Assembly: GCA_009843565.1 (NCBI GenBank)
Contig: VYDF01000213.1
Location: 1-23,453 of the forward strand
Reading direction: 5' to 3'
DNA from: Acidimicrobiia bacterium
Lineage (GTDB): Bacteria; Actinomycetota; Acidimicrobiia; Acidimicrobiales; Bin134
Length of the DNA: 23,453 nucleotides
Below the pieces are notes generated by a model. The model saw nothing but the letters and a program-made list of their open reading frames with translations, was not told the DNA's origin and searched no databases. Made by a program: the position numbers and the translations under genes. Position 1 is the first letter of the stretch; the number at the start of each line of letters is the position of its first letter. Shown here piece after piece: positions 1 through 7,444 of this stretch.

Positions 1-52
1 GAGTGGCCTGCAAAGCCATGATTCACGGGTTCAAATCCCGTCCGGCGCTCCA
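1..52 (+). tRNA. tRNA-Cys (GCA), 3' portion, cut by window start
   Basis: The 3' part of a tRNA-Cys is visible. The anticodon arm pairs GTGGC with GCCAT around the loop CTGCAAA, giving anticodon GCA. A 5-nt variable region follows, then a perfect T arm (ACGGG/CCCGT, loop TTCAAAT), the 3' acceptor strand CCGGCGC, discriminator T73 (typical of Cys) and an encoded CCA at 50-52. The D arm and 5' acceptor strand lie outside the window. A degenerate copy of this gene lies about 1.75 kb downstream. Confidence 0.9.
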
Positions 53-100
53 TGGGGAGATGACGGGTTGTCGCTGAGATGCCGAACTGCTTGGTGAACG

Positions 101-544
101 TCAGTTGCCGGCACGTTGTCTTGCCCACCGGAGCGCCTTGATCGCGCCCACCGCCATTGCAGCCGCTAAGACATTGAAAAGAATGTCGCGCAGGTCGAAG
201 ACACGATTTGGCAGCAGCGCTTGGATGAGTTCGTCGATCACGCCGACGGAGCCCGCAATGGCGACAGCGAGGACCGCGGGAGCGGGCACGTGCGGACTCT
301 GCATAGCACGCTCGTTGAGGGCCGCATGGATGAGCAGTGCGACTATGCCGTACTCGATCAGGTGGGTGCGTTCTTCGGCAATGCCCATGCGAACGAACAC
401 CATGAAATAGACGGTCGCGACTCCCAGAGCAACCGCGATTTCGGCACTTCCGGGTCGCGACCGCAGCCCTTGGACAACGATGGCGACTCCGATCAGCACC
501 ATGCCGAGCGCGAAAAATGCGGACAGCAGTCCGGCTTCCCGCAA
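101..544 (-). CDS. VanZ-like family membrane protein, 5' end unclear
   Basis: This is a small polytopic membrane protein of the VanZ-like family, a group named after the teicoplanin-resistance protein but mostly of unknown function. About five hydrophobic segments are visible. The family hallmarks are EERTHLIEYG in the middle and DELIQALLPNR...DLRDILFN near the C terminus. The first usable start is a TTG at 544. The same frame stays open upstream to a TAA at 662-664 and encodes another plausible membrane segment (RRLWLSAAAVVAAIYATLGL), with no ATG, GTG or TTG in it. A partial tandem duplication sits exactly there. The gene may therefore have lost its original start, use a non-standard one, or be decaying at the 5' end. 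The family call is firm; the start is not. Confidence 0.75.
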   Translation of the reverse strand: MREAGLLSAFFALGMVLIGVAIVVQGLRSRPGSAEIAVALGVATVYFMVFVRMGIAEERTHLIEYGIVALLIHAALNERAMQSPHVPAPAVLAVAIAGSVGVIDELIQALLPNRVFDLRDILFNVLAAAMAVGAIKALRWARQRAGN

Positions 545-972
545 GGTGCTGGCCAGGCGGCCGGCGAGGCCGAGCGTGGCGTAGATGGCGGCGACGACAG
601 CCGCGGCCGAGAGCCAAAGGCGCCGCTCGCGGATCGAGGTGAACGGAGGAACCGCAGGAGCTTATGCAACAGCGACGGCCACGGTCGAGAGCCAAGGGCG
701 TCGCACATCTCGATCGGAGTTGGCGGCCCTGGCTGTCGGAAACCCTGAACACGATTTCCGCGAATCCCCAATCAGGGATTTTGCCATTTCACGCACACCC
801 CTCATCCTTAGGCTGAGTCCCCCTTCTCATAGGTGAAGTCCTCGAAAGTCGCCCGGGCAGGCCCAGGTCAGAGCAGGTAGCTAGGACCCCTCCAACAGCT
901 GTTATGCGTCTGGGATGGCCGATCTACGAAAGATGTGGGGGATTCGTGGCTGCGTTGGGCTGCTCGGGTCAG
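545..972. other. Gap between the VanZ-like and RDD genes
   Basis: About 430 bases separate the RDD stop from the VanZ-like start. The left third holds the open N-terminal extension and the tandem repeat described separately. A 6-bp inverted repeat (AATCCC at 763-768, GGGATT at 775-780) is present but has no convincing T tract. I see no other gene with a plausible protein or start here. Confidence 0.5.
601..704. repeat. Partial tandem repeat, 78-bp offset, at the 5' end of the VanZ-like gene
   Basis: Positions 601-626 and 679-704 match at 22 of 26 bases, and all four differences are transitions. The offset of 78 bp is 26 codons. Read on the minus strand in the VanZ frame, the two copies give RRLWLSAAAV and RRPWLSTVAV. 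The upstream copy is preceded by a GTG (704-706 region) and runs into a TAA at 662-664. Weaker similarity extends to either side. It looks like an old in-frame duplication of the gene start. Confidence 0.6.
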
Positions 973-1659
973 CTAGCTGTTGATGACATGCGTTTTGGCT
1001 GCTTTGTCGTGCCATCCCTGCCGGTTGGCGTCCCAGGTGATCGAGGCGTAGCAGAGCAGGCTGGCAATCGCGCCGAGCACAGGGACGATGACGAGCCCAA
1101 CGGGGATGGCGCACCGCCCAACTGACCGTCCCAGGCTCGGCGCTTGGCCGCCGCCTTGTTGAACGACTCGGATTCGCATCAGCTTCTTGCCGAGCGACTT
1201 CCCCGTCTTGGCTGTCGGCAGGACCTCGCTGAGGAAGATCACGGCTATGGCGAAGAATGGGACAGTGAAGCCGACGCCCATTGCTATCTGCTGGACCCTT
1301 TCGCCGGTGTCATTCGGATCGGGATTGGGATACAGGAACGCCCAGCCGAGGAAATACAGAAAGCAGAGGACCACGACGAAGGCCCAGTCGATCAACCGGG
1401 CTGCGAGGCGCCGGCCGCAAGAGGCCAGATCGAATCCTCCAACCGTCGTAGAGGCTGTCGGAGTCGCCAGCCGGTTACTGGTGTGTGGAGGGGGAGTTGC
1501 CGGCTGAGGCTTGTCGAGGGGCAGCTCTGCCTCGCTGGCGGTCACAGGATCGTTCAACCGGACGCCGTCTTCGGCCACCGATTCGGTCCACATCTCACCG
1601 TTCCACCATCGGTACTGGAAACGGCCGGTGGGATCGGGCCGCCAAACGCCAGAACCCAT
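973..1659 (-). CDS. RDD family membrane protein with DUF2510-like N-terminal domain
   Basis: The 228-residue protein opens with a short W-rich module (WRPDPTGRFQYRWWNGEMWTE, residues about 5-26) that matches the DUF2510 pattern common at the N terminus of actinobacterial membrane proteins. A polar linker leads into an RDD domain from about residue 74, with RRLAARLIDW at its start and GKSLGKKLMRIRVV near residue 155. Three membrane segments are visible. RDD proteins are poorly understood membrane proteins; some have been linked to ion transport. The ATG at 1659 places the DUF2510-like motif directly at the N terminus, which supports this start. It is transcribed toward the VanZ-like gene and divergently from the CopC-CopD gene. 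Confidence 0.85.
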   Translation of the reverse strand: MGSGVWRPDPTGRFQYRWWNGEMWTESVAEDGVRLNDPVTASEAELPLDKPQPATPPPHTSNRLATPTASTTVGGFDLASCGRRLAARLIDWAFVVVLCFLYFLGWAFLYPNPDPNDTGERVQQIAMGVGFTVPFFAIAVIFLSEVLPTAKTGKSLGKKLMRIRVVQQGGGQAPSLGRSVGRCAIPVGLVIVPVLGAIASLLCYASITWDANRQGWHDKAAKTHVINS

Positions 1660-1737
1660 ACCAATCCCATATTACCCAGTGGGGCACCCTCCCTTGAGGC
1701 GGCGGTCTCGACCCTGCAGGCTCCGGCGGCCACACCT

Positions 1738-1814
1738 GCCCCGGTGCCCGAGCGGACTATGGGAGGGGCCTGCAAAGCCAAGATTCACGGGTTTAAATCC
1801 CGTCCGGCGCTCCC
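1738..1814 (+). pseudogene. Degenerate tRNA-Cys copy (pseudo-tRNA)
   Basis: A full cloverleaf can be laid out. The acceptor is GCCCCGG/CCGGCGC with a C-C mismatch at the third pair. The D stem is CCCG/TGGG. The anticodon stem GGGGC/GCCAA has two outer G-A mismatches around the same CTGCAAA loop. The T stem is intact, but its loop is TTTAAAT, changing the near-universal C56 to T. The 3' end reads TCCC, not TCCA. From the anticodon loop to the acceptor it is almost identical to the tRNA-Cys at 1-52. Loss of C56, stem pairs and the encoded CCA argue that it is not a working tRNA. It lies just upstream of the CopC-CopD start. Confidence 0.75.
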
Positions 1815-1836
1815 AGGGCAGCAGAGACATTGCCCT

Positions 1837-3459
1837 TTGCTAGCTTCGAAGCCCATCAGGGGAACGTGCCGTTCTGCTCAACGGGTTTTGGTTGCATCGT
1901 TACTAGTGCTGGTGGGCACCATAGTCCTGGCAATCTCCTGGCCCGGGTCACTGGCGGCTCACACCGAGTTGGAATCTTCCCAGCCCTCTGACGGGGACCT
2001 CGTCAGCCAATCGATCTCGCAGATTTCGCTCACTTTCTCCCGACCGGTTGAGCCGGTCTCCAACGGGATGATCGCCTTCGATGAACGGGGCATCGAACAT
2101 GAACCCGTTGCTGTCGACTCTGTCGACGGGAAGACCTGGACCATGAGCTACGAAGCGCCGCTTCCCGACGGAAGGTATGAGGTCTATTGGCGAGTAACGT
2201 CCGCCGACGGGCATTTCATCGAAGGGGCGTTCGCGTTTACTGTCGCTGTCCAAGAACCCGGGTCAGCTGTCTCGCCGTCGCCAAGCCTCCAAGAAACACA
2301 GGACGGAAAGACGACAGAGCCCCTCGTCGATCCCGCTGAGACAGGTGTATCTGCCACAGGGAGCGTTACGCCGACACCGACGTACTCGGCTCCCGAAAGG
2401 GAGGTTCCTTCCACCCAGCCAACGACACCACCAGCCGCCTCGACACCAAGTGTCACCTCAGGCAACGACGGTACGCGCCCAGCGCCGTCACCTACTGCGG
2501 TTCCCGCTGAGACCGCTGTGGAAGGGCGCACCCCTCCCTCGTTGCTTTCCTCCGCACAGCGTCAAAGCTCGGCGGTCACGGGATCTCAGCGCATCGCTGA
2601 AGCGACCCGAATCTTGATCTTCCTGGCCTCCATGGGCATCGTGGGCGGGTTGGCGTTCATGGCCCTTGTCGTTCGCGACGAGCCCCTTGACTCTGGCCGC
2701 GCTCGAAGATGGGTGGGCGTCGGCGGAATAGTGCTAACCGCAAGCGCGGCTTTGGCATCTCTGAATCGAGCGGTCGTGATCGAACGCGAATGGTCGGCGC
2801 TATGGTCGCCCGACGCAATCGCCGATGCCGTTTCGACTCACTTCGGTGTGGCGGCAGGACTGCGTCTCGCTGGCGGACTCGCCTTGGTTGTCACCCTGCT
2901 CCGCGCCGCCGCAAACCCTCCGAGGCAGTGGACTGTCGTGACCGCCCTGACGGGCGGCGCGCTAGTCATCGCTTCGTTTGCTTTCGACGGACACACAGTT
3001 ACCGAAGGACCCAGGTTGCTACATGCCATTGCCAGTGTGAGCCATGTGAGCGCCGCAGCGGTTTGGACCGGCGGCCTCGTACTACTGGTCGACCTCCTTT
3101 GGCGTCGACGCCGCCGCGGCGCAGACGTGTATCGGCCATTGATGCGATTCTCACGGATGGCGGCTTCTTCGCTCGTTCTAGCCGGCGCATCGGGCACGGC
3201 TATGGCGATTATCGTTCTCGACCGCTTCGCCGATCTCTGGTCAACTCCATGGGGCCGATTTCTGCTGGCCAAGATTGCCCTTGTCGCGGTGGCCGCGGCC
3301 ATCGGCGGCCATAACCGCTGGGTGCTCATCCCCGCCATGAAGGAAAACGGGCAAGCCGCCATTCACCGACGCCTGCGTCTAGCCGTTGTGATAGAGGCGG
3401 TTGCCCTGCTGGGCGTCGCCGTCGTCGCTGCGTTCTTGGTGGCAGCATCAGCGGCATAG
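1837..3459 (+). CDS. CopC-CopD fusion, copper resistance/uptake protein
   Basis: The protein has an export signal followed by a CopC domain of about 95 residues. The mature N terminus is predicted at the His of AAHTELESSQP, and a DGH motif occurs in TSADGHFIEGAF; in CopC proteins the N-terminal His with Asp and His of this motif bind Cu(II). A Pro/Thr/Ser-rich linker of about 100 residues, probably disordered and outside the membrane, leads to a CopD domain with about eight membrane segments. CopC-CopD fusions such as Bacillus YcnJ take part in copper uptake or homeostasis. The start is uncertain. TTG at 1837 gives a positively charged signal-peptide n-region; TTG at 1888 would trim it to the hydrophobic core. 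The frame is open further upstream only because it runs antisense to the RDD gene and through the pseudo-tRNA. Confidence 0.85.
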   Translation: MLASKPIRGTCRSAQRVLVASLLVLVGTIVLAISWPGSLAAHTELESSQPSDGDLVSQSISQISLTFSRPVEPVSNGMIAFDERGIEHEPVAVDSVDGKTWTMSYEAPLPDGRYEVYWRVTSADGHFIEGAFAFTVAVQEPGSAVSPSPSLQETQDGKTTEPLVDPAETGVSATGSVTPTPTYSAPEREVPSTQPTTPPAASTPSVTSGNDGTRPAPSPTAVPAETAVEGRTPPSLLSSAQRQSSAVTGSQRIAEATRILIFLASMGIVGGLAFMALVVRDEPLDSGRARRWVGVGGIVLTASAALASLNRAVVIEREWSALWSPDAIADAVSTHFGVAAGLRLAGGLALVVTLLRAAANPPRQWTVVTALTGGALVIASFAFDGHTVTEGPRLLHAIASVSHVSAAAVWTGGLVLLVDLLWRRRRRGADVYRPLMRFSRMAASSLVLAGASGTAMAIIVLDRFADLWSTPWGRFLLAKIALVAVAAAIGGHNRWVLIPAMKENGQAAIHRRLRLAVVIEAVALLGVAVVAAFLVAASAA

Positions 3460-3729
3460 CGTGAATCCACTTCCACGCCGACGCGGTACCCAGGGATCAC
3501 CACGCTTGAGCGAGAGCACAACCATCAGGTCTTAGTCGAGCGATTCAATTTCCTCAGTCATTTCGCCTCAACGTCGACGGGCAATTGCGACTGTGCCAGA
3601 CGTAGTTGCTGGGCAGTTTGCTCACTTCGGTGTTTTGTTTGCAGCTAGATGCCTATAGATCTCGGTGGCCGGGGTTCGTATATTCTCCCGCGCTCGTAGC
3701 CTCTCTTGAATCTCAGAACAAGGTGCGCA
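3460..3729. other. Intergenic region upstream of the hydantoin-type cluster
   Basis: This 270-base stretch precedes a long run of co-directional genes and must hold their promoter if they are transcribed from here. AT-richer patches occur at about 3630-3690 (TATAGAT near 3653 and TATATTC near 3680), but I cannot pair a good -35 with either. No convincing ORF or terminator hairpin is visible. Confidence 0.4.
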
Positions 3730-4806
3730 TTGAGAGAACTCACAATCGACGACATCGATGACTTGGCAATGGGGGCGACTCTCCTTGGCACTGGGGGCGG
3801 AGGAGACCCCTACGTGGGCAAGCTCCTCGTCAAGCAGGCGATTGAGGACTACGGCCCAGCTCGCGTTGTAGACGTTGACGAATTGCCTGACGAGGGCTTG
3901 ATCATGACCACAGCCATCATCGGTGCTCCCACGGTCATTTTGGAGAAGATCCCGGCTGGCACCGAGTTCCGATCCGGCATCGGGGCTCTCGCCGCCTACC
4001 TGGGCTCAGATCCGGTGGCTCTGATGCCCATAGAGGTAGGTGGAGTGAACACCCTGGTTCCGATTGCCACTGCGGTGGAGATGGGGATCCCGGTCGTCGA
4101 CGCGGATGGGATGCGCAGAGCGTTCCCCCAGATCGAGATGACAGTGTTCACTCTGCACAGCTTGAAGGCGGCGCCCATGTCGATTGCCGACGAGAAGGGC
4201 AACATGTGCGTTTTCGAGGCCAACACCAATCAGATCGCCGAGTCATTGGCTCGGGCCGCTGTGGTACAGCTGGGATTGGCCAACGCGATCAGCTGCTACC
4301 CCATGACGGTGGCCGATGTCCGCCAATGCGGAATCCACGGTTCGATGACCTATTGCACCGAGGTGGGGAGGCGCCTCTCCCAGGTCCAGAGGGGCGCACC
4401 CGGGGCTTGGGATGAGCTGCTGGCCTATACAGAAGCTGCGCTTGTCTTCAGCGGAAAAGTCATCGACATCGATCGCCGCACCACCGAGGGCTTCGCCCGC
4501 GGCACCGTGGTTCTCGAGCATCTCGATGATCCCTCTCGGACCCTGCGAGTGGAGATTCAAAATGAGAACCTCATCGCGTTCGAAGACGGGGAGGCGGTAG
4601 TGACGGTTCCTGACCTGCTGTGCCTGCTCGATCACGAATCGGCAGATCCGATCACCACTGAGGGTTTGGCTTTCGGCCAACGCCTAGACGTTCTGGCCAT
4701 GCCGTGCGCTCCCGAGTGGCACCGCGACGGGATGCTCGAACTCGTGGGTCCTCGTGCCTTTGGCTACGACATCGACTATGTGGACAGCTGGAAGGACCGG
4801 CGATGA
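3730..4806 (+). CDS. DUF917 family protein (S-methyl-thiohydantoin desulfurase-like)
   Basis: The protein of about 358 residues belongs to the DUF917 family, whose domains carry the name S-methyl thiohydantoin desulfurase. The N terminus has the family signature LAMGATLLGTGGGGDPY, followed by a conserved region around PIEVGGVNT and DADGMRRAFPQ. The TTG at 3730 is preferred because AAGG lies 6 nt upstream (3720-3723) and the family usually begins a few residues before DIDDLA; the TTG at 3706 has no ribosome-binding site. The stop overlaps the start of the HyuA-like gene (ATGA at 4803-4806), so the two are translationally coupled. DUF917 genes are typically found next to a HyuA-like gene. The actual substrate is unknown; a thio- or oxo-hydantoin is an inference from family and neighbours. 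Confidence 0.88.
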   Translation: MRELTIDDIDDLAMGATLLGTGGGGDPYVGKLLVKQAIEDYGPARVVDVDELPDEGLIMTTAIIGAPTVILEKIPAGTEFRSGIGALAAYLGSDPVALMPIEVGGVNTLVPIATAVEMGIPVVDADGMRRAFPQIEMTVFTLHSLKAAPMSIADEKGNMCVFEANTNQIAESLARAAVVQLGLANAISCYPMTVADVRQCGIHGSMTYCTEVGRRLSQVQRGAPGAWDELLAYTEAALVFSGKVIDIDRRTTEGFARGTVVLEHLDDPSRTLRVEIQNENLIAFEDGEAVVTVPDLLCLLDHESADPITTEGLAFGQRLDVLAMPCAPEWHRDGMLELVGPRAFGYDIDYVDSWKDRR

Positions 4807-6371
4807 AGAATCTGCGTATCGGTGTGGATGTGGGCGGTACCAACACCGATGCCGTGGTGGTCGGACCGGGCGGGGCGGTTATTGCCGAGGCCAAGGCCGC
4901 CACCACACCCGACCCAATTGACGGCATAAAGGCTGCTGTGGACGCCGTCATGGCCCAGGTGGACAAGCCCCAGTCTTTGGGCAAGGCGATGCTGGGCACA
5001 ACCCATCCGGCCAACGCCATCATCCGCCGTCAAGACCTCGACAGGGTAGGAGTGCTGCGCCTTGCCGCGCCCTCTTCACTCGGAGTGCGCCCCAGTGCGG
5101 CATGGCCCGAGGACCTGCGTCAGATCGTGATCGGCCCCAGCATGATCGCAGAGGGGGGGTTCGAGTACGACGGGTCGCCTATCGCTCCGCTGGACGAGGA
5201 TGCGGTGCGGCGCTTCGGGGCGCAATGCGCGGAAAGCGTGGCCGCGATTGCCGTGTCTTGTGCCTTTAGCCCTGCTGCCACGGACCATGAACTGCGAGCA
5301 GCGGAATTGCTGGCTGAGGAATGCGGGCCCGACATGACGGTGTCGCTCAGCCACACGGTGGGATCACTCGGCCTGTTGGAGCGCGAGAACGCCACGATCC
5401 TCAATGCTTCGCTGCTGACTGTGGCCAAACGGGTGGTCGATGGGTTTCGCAACACCATGGCTGAAGCAGGACTCGAAGTTGATAGCTATCTGACGCAGAA
5501 CGACGGCACCCTGATGACCGTCGAGGAGGCCGATCGGTACCCCGTGCTCACGGTGGGTTCTGGTCCCACCAATTCGATGCGGGGTGCGTGCGCTCTGGCC
5601 GGACTCGCCGATGCGCTCGTCATCGATGTCGGGGGCACCTCGACTGACGTGGGCATCCTGGTCGACGGGTTTCCTCGCGTCTCCACCGCCGCGGTCGAAG
5701 TCGGAGGCGTTCGGACCAACTTCAGGATGCCCGATCTCATCTCGATGGGCCTGGGAGGCGGCACAGTCATCCACACCGGAGAGGTCGATGGAAATGGAGA
5801 GATCAGGGTAGGTCCCGACTCAGTGGGCTACAACGTGATCACTCAATCCATCTGTATGGGCGGAGACACCCTGACCCTTTCCGACGTCTCGCTGGTTGCG
5901 GGCCGGATGGACGGGTTCGGCGATCGGTCGCTGACCGAAGGAGTCGACCAGGACACTGTGGCTGCGGCCATCGACTGGGTCGATGGCCGGATTGCGGTGC
6001 TTTGCGAGAGGATGAAGGCGTCCAGCACGCCGCTTCCCCTGATGGCGGTGGGCGGCGGAGCCCACTTGGTGCCCGAGCAGATCGCTGGCGTCAGCGAAGT
6101 GCTCTGGCCCCCTCATCACTCCGTGGCCAATGCCTTTGGAGCAGCCATCGCCGAGGCTGCCGGGTCTGTCGACAAGGTGTACAGCTACGACGCCTCAAGC
6201 CGGGAGGCCTGCCTGGAAAGCGCCTGCGAAGAGGCCAAGGACGCGGCCGTGCGGGCCGGCGCCGAAGAGGCCAGCCTGCGGATCACGAGCGTGGCCGAGA
6301 TACCCATGACCTATGTGCCCGGCGGGGGTTGCAGGGTTATGGTCAAAGCCGTCGGCCCACTAGCCGAATAG
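4803..6371 (+). CDS. Hydantoinase/oxoprolinase family protein (HyuA-like, short form)
   Basis: The protein has 522 residues and begins MKNLRIGVDVGGTNTDAVVV, the phosphate-binding motif of the hydantoinase A/oxoprolinase ATP-dependent ring-opening family. A second glycine-rich motif, VIDVGGTSTDVGI, lies near residue 277, and VGGGAHLVPEQI comes late. Classical HyuA subunits are around 690 residues and pair with HyuB. This is the shorter form usually found beside DUF917 genes, and no HyuB gene is present here. The expected role is ATP-dependent handling of a cyclic amide, probably in complex with or in sequence with the DUF917 protein. The ATG at 4803 overlaps the upstream stop. Confidence 0.88.
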   Translation: MKNLRIGVDVGGTNTDAVVVGPGGAVIAEAKAATTPDPIDGIKAAVDAVMAQVDKPQSLGKAMLGTTHPANAIIRRQDLDRVGVLRLAAPSSLGVRPSAAWPEDLRQIVIGPSMIAEGGFEYDGSPIAPLDEDAVRRFGAQCAESVAAIAVSCAFSPAATDHELRAAELLAEECGPDMTVSLSHTVGSLGLLERENATILNASLLTVAKRVVDGFRNTMAEAGLEVDSYLTQNDGTLMTVEEADRYPVLTVGSGPTNSMRGACALAGLADALVIDVGGTSTDVGILVDGFPRVSTAAVEVGGVRTNFRMPDLISMGLGGGTVIHTGEVDGNGEIRVGPDSVGYNVITQSICMGGDTLTLSDVSLVAGRMDGFGDRSLTEGVDQDTVAAAIDWVDGRIAVLCERMKASSTPLPLMAVGGGAHLVPEQIAGVSEVLWPPHHSVANAFGAAIAEAAGSVDKVYSYDASSREACLESACEEAKDAAVRAGAEEASLRITSVAEIPMTYVPGGGCRVMVKAVGPLAE

Positions 6372-6418
6372 GTGCTCTTCCGGGCTCGGGCGACGTCGCA
6401 AACGGCAGGCCGGTAGAG

Positions 6419-7444
6419 ATGTCTGAGCAGATGCGTGTGGTCGACGCCCACAACGACTTGCTGTGCGCTGTGCTCCACCAGCGGGAGCGGGGCTTTAGCG
6501 ACCCCTTCGGCGATTTCTGGCTTCCCCGGTTGCGCACCGGCGGTGTCGCCGTGCAGTTCTTGCCGGTGTTCACCGAAGACCAGCACCTCGGGGAAGGAGC
6601 TTTGCGGCGGGCGCTGCTCATGCTGGAAGAGGCCAGGAACATCGCGTCGGTCCACTCCTCCGAGGTGGCGATCGTCGAGACCTCGCCGCAAATGGCCGAC
6701 GCACTGGCAAAGAACAAGATCGCGTTGATCTTGGCCGTGGAGGGCTCTGAGCCCATAGGCCATAGCCTTGGCGTGCTGGACACTCTTTGGCGCTTGGGTG
6801 TGAGGTGCATGTCATTGACGTGGAACCGCCGCACGATGATGGCCGACGGCGTGGGCGAGGCAGCCACTGGCGGGGGCTTGACGGATTTGGGTATCGAAGC
6901 CGTTGCCGAGATGGAGCGCCTCGGCATCATCGTCGACGTCAGCCATTTGTCCAACCCAGGCGTCGACCACGTCTCCGCTATAGCGACCCGACCCTTTGTC
7001 GCGACCCACTCCTCGTGCCACGCTCTGCACCCCCACCCCCGCAACCTCACCGATATCCAGATGCGGGCCATTAGGGACTCAGGGGGCGTGGTAGGAATCA
7101 ACTCGTTCGGCGCATTTTTGGCCGCCGATCAGCCCAAACTGGGCGATTATGCAACCCACATCGAGCACGCGGTCCGAGTCGTAGGAGCGCACTCTGTCGG
7201 CCTCGGATGCGACTTCATGGACGATCTGTTGCAGATCATCGACCCAATCCTGGGGGGCGGCCTGGTTGACACGGAGAACCTTCCGATTATCGACGGCATG
7301 CGCGATCCGACGGATCTAAAGGCGTTCACCGAGGTGCTGGCCGGCAGGCTCGGGGCGGAAAACGCACGTCTCGTGGCGGGAGAGAGCTGGATTGACTTCT
7401 TGGCGGCAGCTCTGCCCCCCGGAACCGTCGATTCAGTGGGATGA
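6419..7444 (+). CDS. M19 family membrane dipeptidase-type metallohydrolase
   Basis: The 341-residue protein matches the renal/membrane dipeptidase (M19) family. The metal-binding motifs are VVDAHNDL at residues 7-14 (His11, Asp13), the bridging glutamate in AVEGSE (Glu108), DVSH near residue 162, and the two-histidine segment THSSCHALHPHPRN. The aspartate motif reads GLGCDFMDDL where GSDFDG is more usual. Bacterial members cleave dipeptides, often tolerating a C-terminal D-residue, and some act on related acyl-amino acids. In this cluster it could cut a linear product of cyclic-dipeptide or hydantoin opening; that is inference. Despite the family name, no signal peptide is seen, so it is probably cytoplasmic. 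The start ATG at 6419 follows a 47-nt gap after the HyuA-like gene, and the stop overlaps the next ATG. Confidence 0.9.
   Translation: MSEQMRVVDAHNDLLCAVLHQRERGFSDPFGDFWLPRLRTGGVAVQFLPVFTEDQHLGEGALRRALLMLEEARNIASVHSSEVAIVETSPQMADALAKNKIALILAVEGSEPIGHSLGVLDTLWRLGVRCMSLTWNRRTMMADGVGEAATGGGLTDLGIEAVAEMERLGIIVDVSHLSNPGVDHVSAIATRPFVATHSSCHALHPHPRNLTDIQMRAIRDSGGVVGINSFGAFLAADQPKLGDYATHIEHAVRVVGAHSVGLGCDFMDDLLQIIDPILGGGLVDTENLPIIDGMRDPTDLKAFTEVLAGRLGAENARLVAGESWIDFLAAALPPGTVDSVG

Noticed and set aside
763..780. Short inverted repeat AATCCC/GGGATT as a terminator
   Set aside because: Only six weak base pairs and no following T tract in either direction relevant to the neighbouring genes.
1144..1836. 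Long open plus-strand frame upstream of the CopC-CopD gene
   Set aside because: It runs antisense to the RDD gene and through the pseudo-tRNA, with low-complexity translation; the CopC signal peptide starts only near 1837-1888.
3630..3690. Possible promoter (TATAGAT or TATATTC as -10)
   Set aside because: No -35-like hexamer at a suitable distance; kept only as a comment on the intergenic region.
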